The position numbers were made by a program, and so were the translations under genes. DNA of 32,738 bases from an uncultured Clostridia bacterium (GTDB lineage Bacteria > Bacillota > Clostridia > Christensenellales > Aristaeellaceae), in assembly GCA_946413245.1 (NCBI GenBank), contig CAMKJS010000035.1:1-32738 (forward strand). The letters run 5' to 3'. The first letter of the stretch is position 1; each line of letters opens with the position of its first letter. Under the pieces are notes generated by a model. The model was not told where the DNA came from. It worked only from the letters and a program-made list of their open reading frames with translations, and did not search any database. Positions 31,409 through 32,738 of the stretch are shown here, one piece after another.

Positions 31409-31996
31409 GTTAAGAATTCCCCGCGGGAAGTTAAGATTTCCCTTGTATACACGGTCTTCCGTCACCACCAGCGCCATCGGCACGTCCCGGCTGTCGGCCG
31501 GCACCTCCTCCGCCCGCTGCGCCTCAAACGCCGCCATGACAATCACGGCGTTTGTGCACCGGGGCAGGAAACGGTCATAGTATCCTCCGCCCATGCCGAG
31601 CCGGTGTCCCCGTGCGTCAAAAGCCGTTCCGGGGCAGATCACCAGATCCAGCGCCTCCGGCGGCACCTCTTCCGACTGCTCCGGCACAGGCTCCGGTATG
31701 CCGAACGGCCCGGTCTGCCAGGCGCCGGGGATCAGGGCGGCCATGTTCCGCTCCGGCAGGCAGAGGGGATAAGCGAAACGCTTTCCGGCGGACACCGGCA
31801 GCCCGGGCAGCGTTTCCGGGGACAGCTCTCCCCGCACCGCGCGGTAGATCATCACGGTCTCCGCCCGCCGGAAAGCCTCCAGGCCCGCGATCCGCTCCAT
31901 CGCCCGGGCGGACTTCTCCGCGCGCTCCTCCGGCGTCATGGCTTCCCGAGCCCGGATCATCGTCTTTCGCAGTGCTTCCCGTTCCGTGTCCGTCAC
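31382..31996 (-). CDS. 5-formyltetrahydrofolate cyclo-ligase
   Basis: This 204-residue enzyme converts 5-formyl-THF to 5,10-methenyl-THF with ATP. The hallmark GHRLGMGGGYYDRFL binds ATP and folate; other family segments are LDLVICPGTAFDARG and the N-terminal REALRKTMIRAREAMTPEER. The start is GTG at 31996, because AAAGGAGGG lies 6 bases upstream; a TTG six codons earlier falls on that ribosome site. It is separated from gyrA by a terminator. Its 3' end carries the mgl promoter. Confidence 0.93.
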   Translation of the reverse strand: MTDTEREALRKTMIRAREAMTPEERAEKSARAMERIAGLEAFRRAETVMIYRAVRGELSPETLPGLPVSAGKRFAYPLCLPERNMAALIPGAWQTGPFGIPEPVPEQSEEVPPEALDLVICPGTAFDARGHRLGMGGGYYDRFLPRCTNAVIVMAAFEAQRAEEVPADSRDVPMALVVTEDRVYKGNLNFPRGILNLTGRLCSR

Positions 31997-32012
31997 AGCG
32001 TTCCCTCCTTTC

Positions 32013-32044
32013 AAAAACCGGGACCGCCTGAAAGCAGTCCCGGT
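32013..32044 (-). terminator. Terminator of gyrA
   Basis: On the minus strand ACCGGGACTGC and GCGGTCCCGGT pair (one G-U) around TTTCAG, followed by TTTT. It lies 13 bases after the gyrA stop and directly before the cyclo-ligase ribosome site. Confidence 0.88.
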
Positions 32045-32057
32045 CCATATGGATTGT

Positions 32058-32738
32058 TTACTCCTCCGGCGTCGTTTCCGTCCCGGATGTTTCCGCCGTT
32101 TCGGCTTCTCCGGTCGTTTCAGCCGCTCCCGTCACGGTTTCCGCTTCTGCCGTTCCGGCTTCTCCGGTCTCCGCTTCGGCCGGAACCGTTCCGGTTTCCT
32201 CCGCGTCCTCTTCCTCTTCCTCTTCCTTTTCCGCCCGGCAGACACCGACCACCTGGCTGCCTTCGCTCAGGCGCATCACACGGACGCCCTGGGTATTCCG
32301 GCCGCACAGGCGGATATCCGCCGCCCGGGCCCGGATGATCGTTCCGTCGTCGGTAATCAGCAGGATATCCTCGTCCTCGTGCACGAACATCAGCGCCGCC
32401 AGGTCTCCTGTCTTCTCCGTCAGGTTGATGGCGCGGATACCCTTGCCGTTCCGGCCCTGCTCCCGGTATTCCTCGGGATCGGTCCGCTTGCCGTATCCGT
32501 TGGTGGTGATCGCCAGCACCGTGGTATCCGGCTCCACCGCCGCGATATCGATGACCTCGTCCCCTTCGCTCAGCCGCATGGAGCGCACGCCCATGGAATT
32601 CCGGCCCATGTTGCGCACATGGCGCTCGCTGAAGCGGATGGACATGCCTTTCCGGCTGGACAGGAGCATTTCGTCCTCGCCCGTGCTCAGCCGCACGCCG
32701 ATCAGCTCGTCCTCTTCCCGCAGCGCGATGGCGATCAG
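32058..32738 (-). CDS. gyrA: DNA gyrase subunit A, C-terminal part (5' end outside window)
   Basis: The 226 residues present cover the last blades of the GyrA C-terminal beta-propeller, which wraps DNA. Blade motifs are visible: SERHVRNMGRNSMGVRSM, then REQGRNGKGIRAI and RLCGRNTQGVRVM. The canonical GyrA box that separates gyrase from ParC lies further upstream and is not in view. After the last blade the protein ends in about 60 residues of Glu, Ala, Thr and Gly (AEKEEEEEEDAEETG and so on). This acidic tail is longer and more repetitive than usual. ParC is possible but less likely. Confidence 0.85.
   Translation of the reverse strand: MIAIALREEDELIGVRLSTGEDEMLLSSRKGMSIRFSERHVRNMGRNSMGVRSMRLSEGDEVIDIAAVEPDTTVLAITTNGYGKRTDPEEYREQGRNGKGIRAINLTEKTGDLAALMFVHEDEDILLITDDGTIIRARAADIRLCGRNTQGVRVMRLSEGSQVVGVCRAEKEEEEEEDAEETGTVPAEAETGEAGTAEAETVTGAAETTGEAETAETSGTETTPEE

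Overview
The window looks like a chromosomal segment of a moderately GC-rich, Gram-positive-type gut or rumen Clostridia bacterium that degrades plant polysaccharides. This rests on strong AGGAGG-type ribosome sites, short Gram-positive-style promoters, secreted hemicellulases and an mgl-type sugar importer. Any finer placement (for example Christensenellales/Aristaeellaceae-like) is a guess from protein style and is not proven here. No tRNA, rRNA or CRISPR array was seen.

Layout. 1-450: 3' end of a PPK2-family polyphosphate kinase. 460-2535: a frameshifted HAD phosphatase and a SAM methyltransferase on the minus strand under one good promoter, then a decayed tatD remnant on the plus strand. 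2540-7575: a four-gene minus-strand operon (enolase-superfamily sugar-acid dehydratase, double-SDR fusion, RraA-like protein, secreted GH10 xylanase) with a clear promoter at 7547-7575. 7757-12105: a plus-strand MacAB-like efflux operon (adaptor, ATPase, permease, second adaptor) ending in a strong terminator and preceded by a tandem 11-bp repeat that looks like a response-regulator site. 12128-13612: a secreted GH43 glycosidase with a CBM6-like tail.

13613-19800 is a lower-GC accessory stretch. It holds an orphan SWIM-domain protein, a gene scrap, an AbiEi/AbiEii-type toxin-antitoxin pair with a consensus promoter and terminator, an internally deleted IS21-family element that keeps both repeat-bearing ends, a GC-rich structured-RNA-like segment, and a 5'-truncated leucine-rich-repeat gene butted against the end of a metallo-hydrolase gene. 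It reads as an island or recombination hotspot.

19802-26598 returns to ordinary genes: two metallo-beta-lactamase-fold hydrolases, two small proteins, an ABC exporter pair, an exported zinc-ribbon/SH3-like protein, and an esterase. The last two are divergently transcribed from back-to-back promoters. 26609-31408 is an mglBAC-type sugar importer on the minus strand. It is unusual in three ways: the permease carries about 225 extra N-terminal residues, the binding protein has no lipobox cysteine, and a small single-pass membrane protein follows the permease. 31382-32738 holds 5-formyltetrahydrofolate cyclo-ligase and the 3' end of gyrA with an acidic low-complexity tail.

Functionally, the xylanase, GH43 enzyme, esterase, sugar-acid operon and mgl importer suggest breakdown of decorated xylan or arabinoxylan and uptake of the released sugars. 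That link is inference from gene content. The most unusual items are the extended MglC with its unlipidated binding protein, the double-SDR fusion with a dead first domain, and the unexplained structured segment at 18492-18613.
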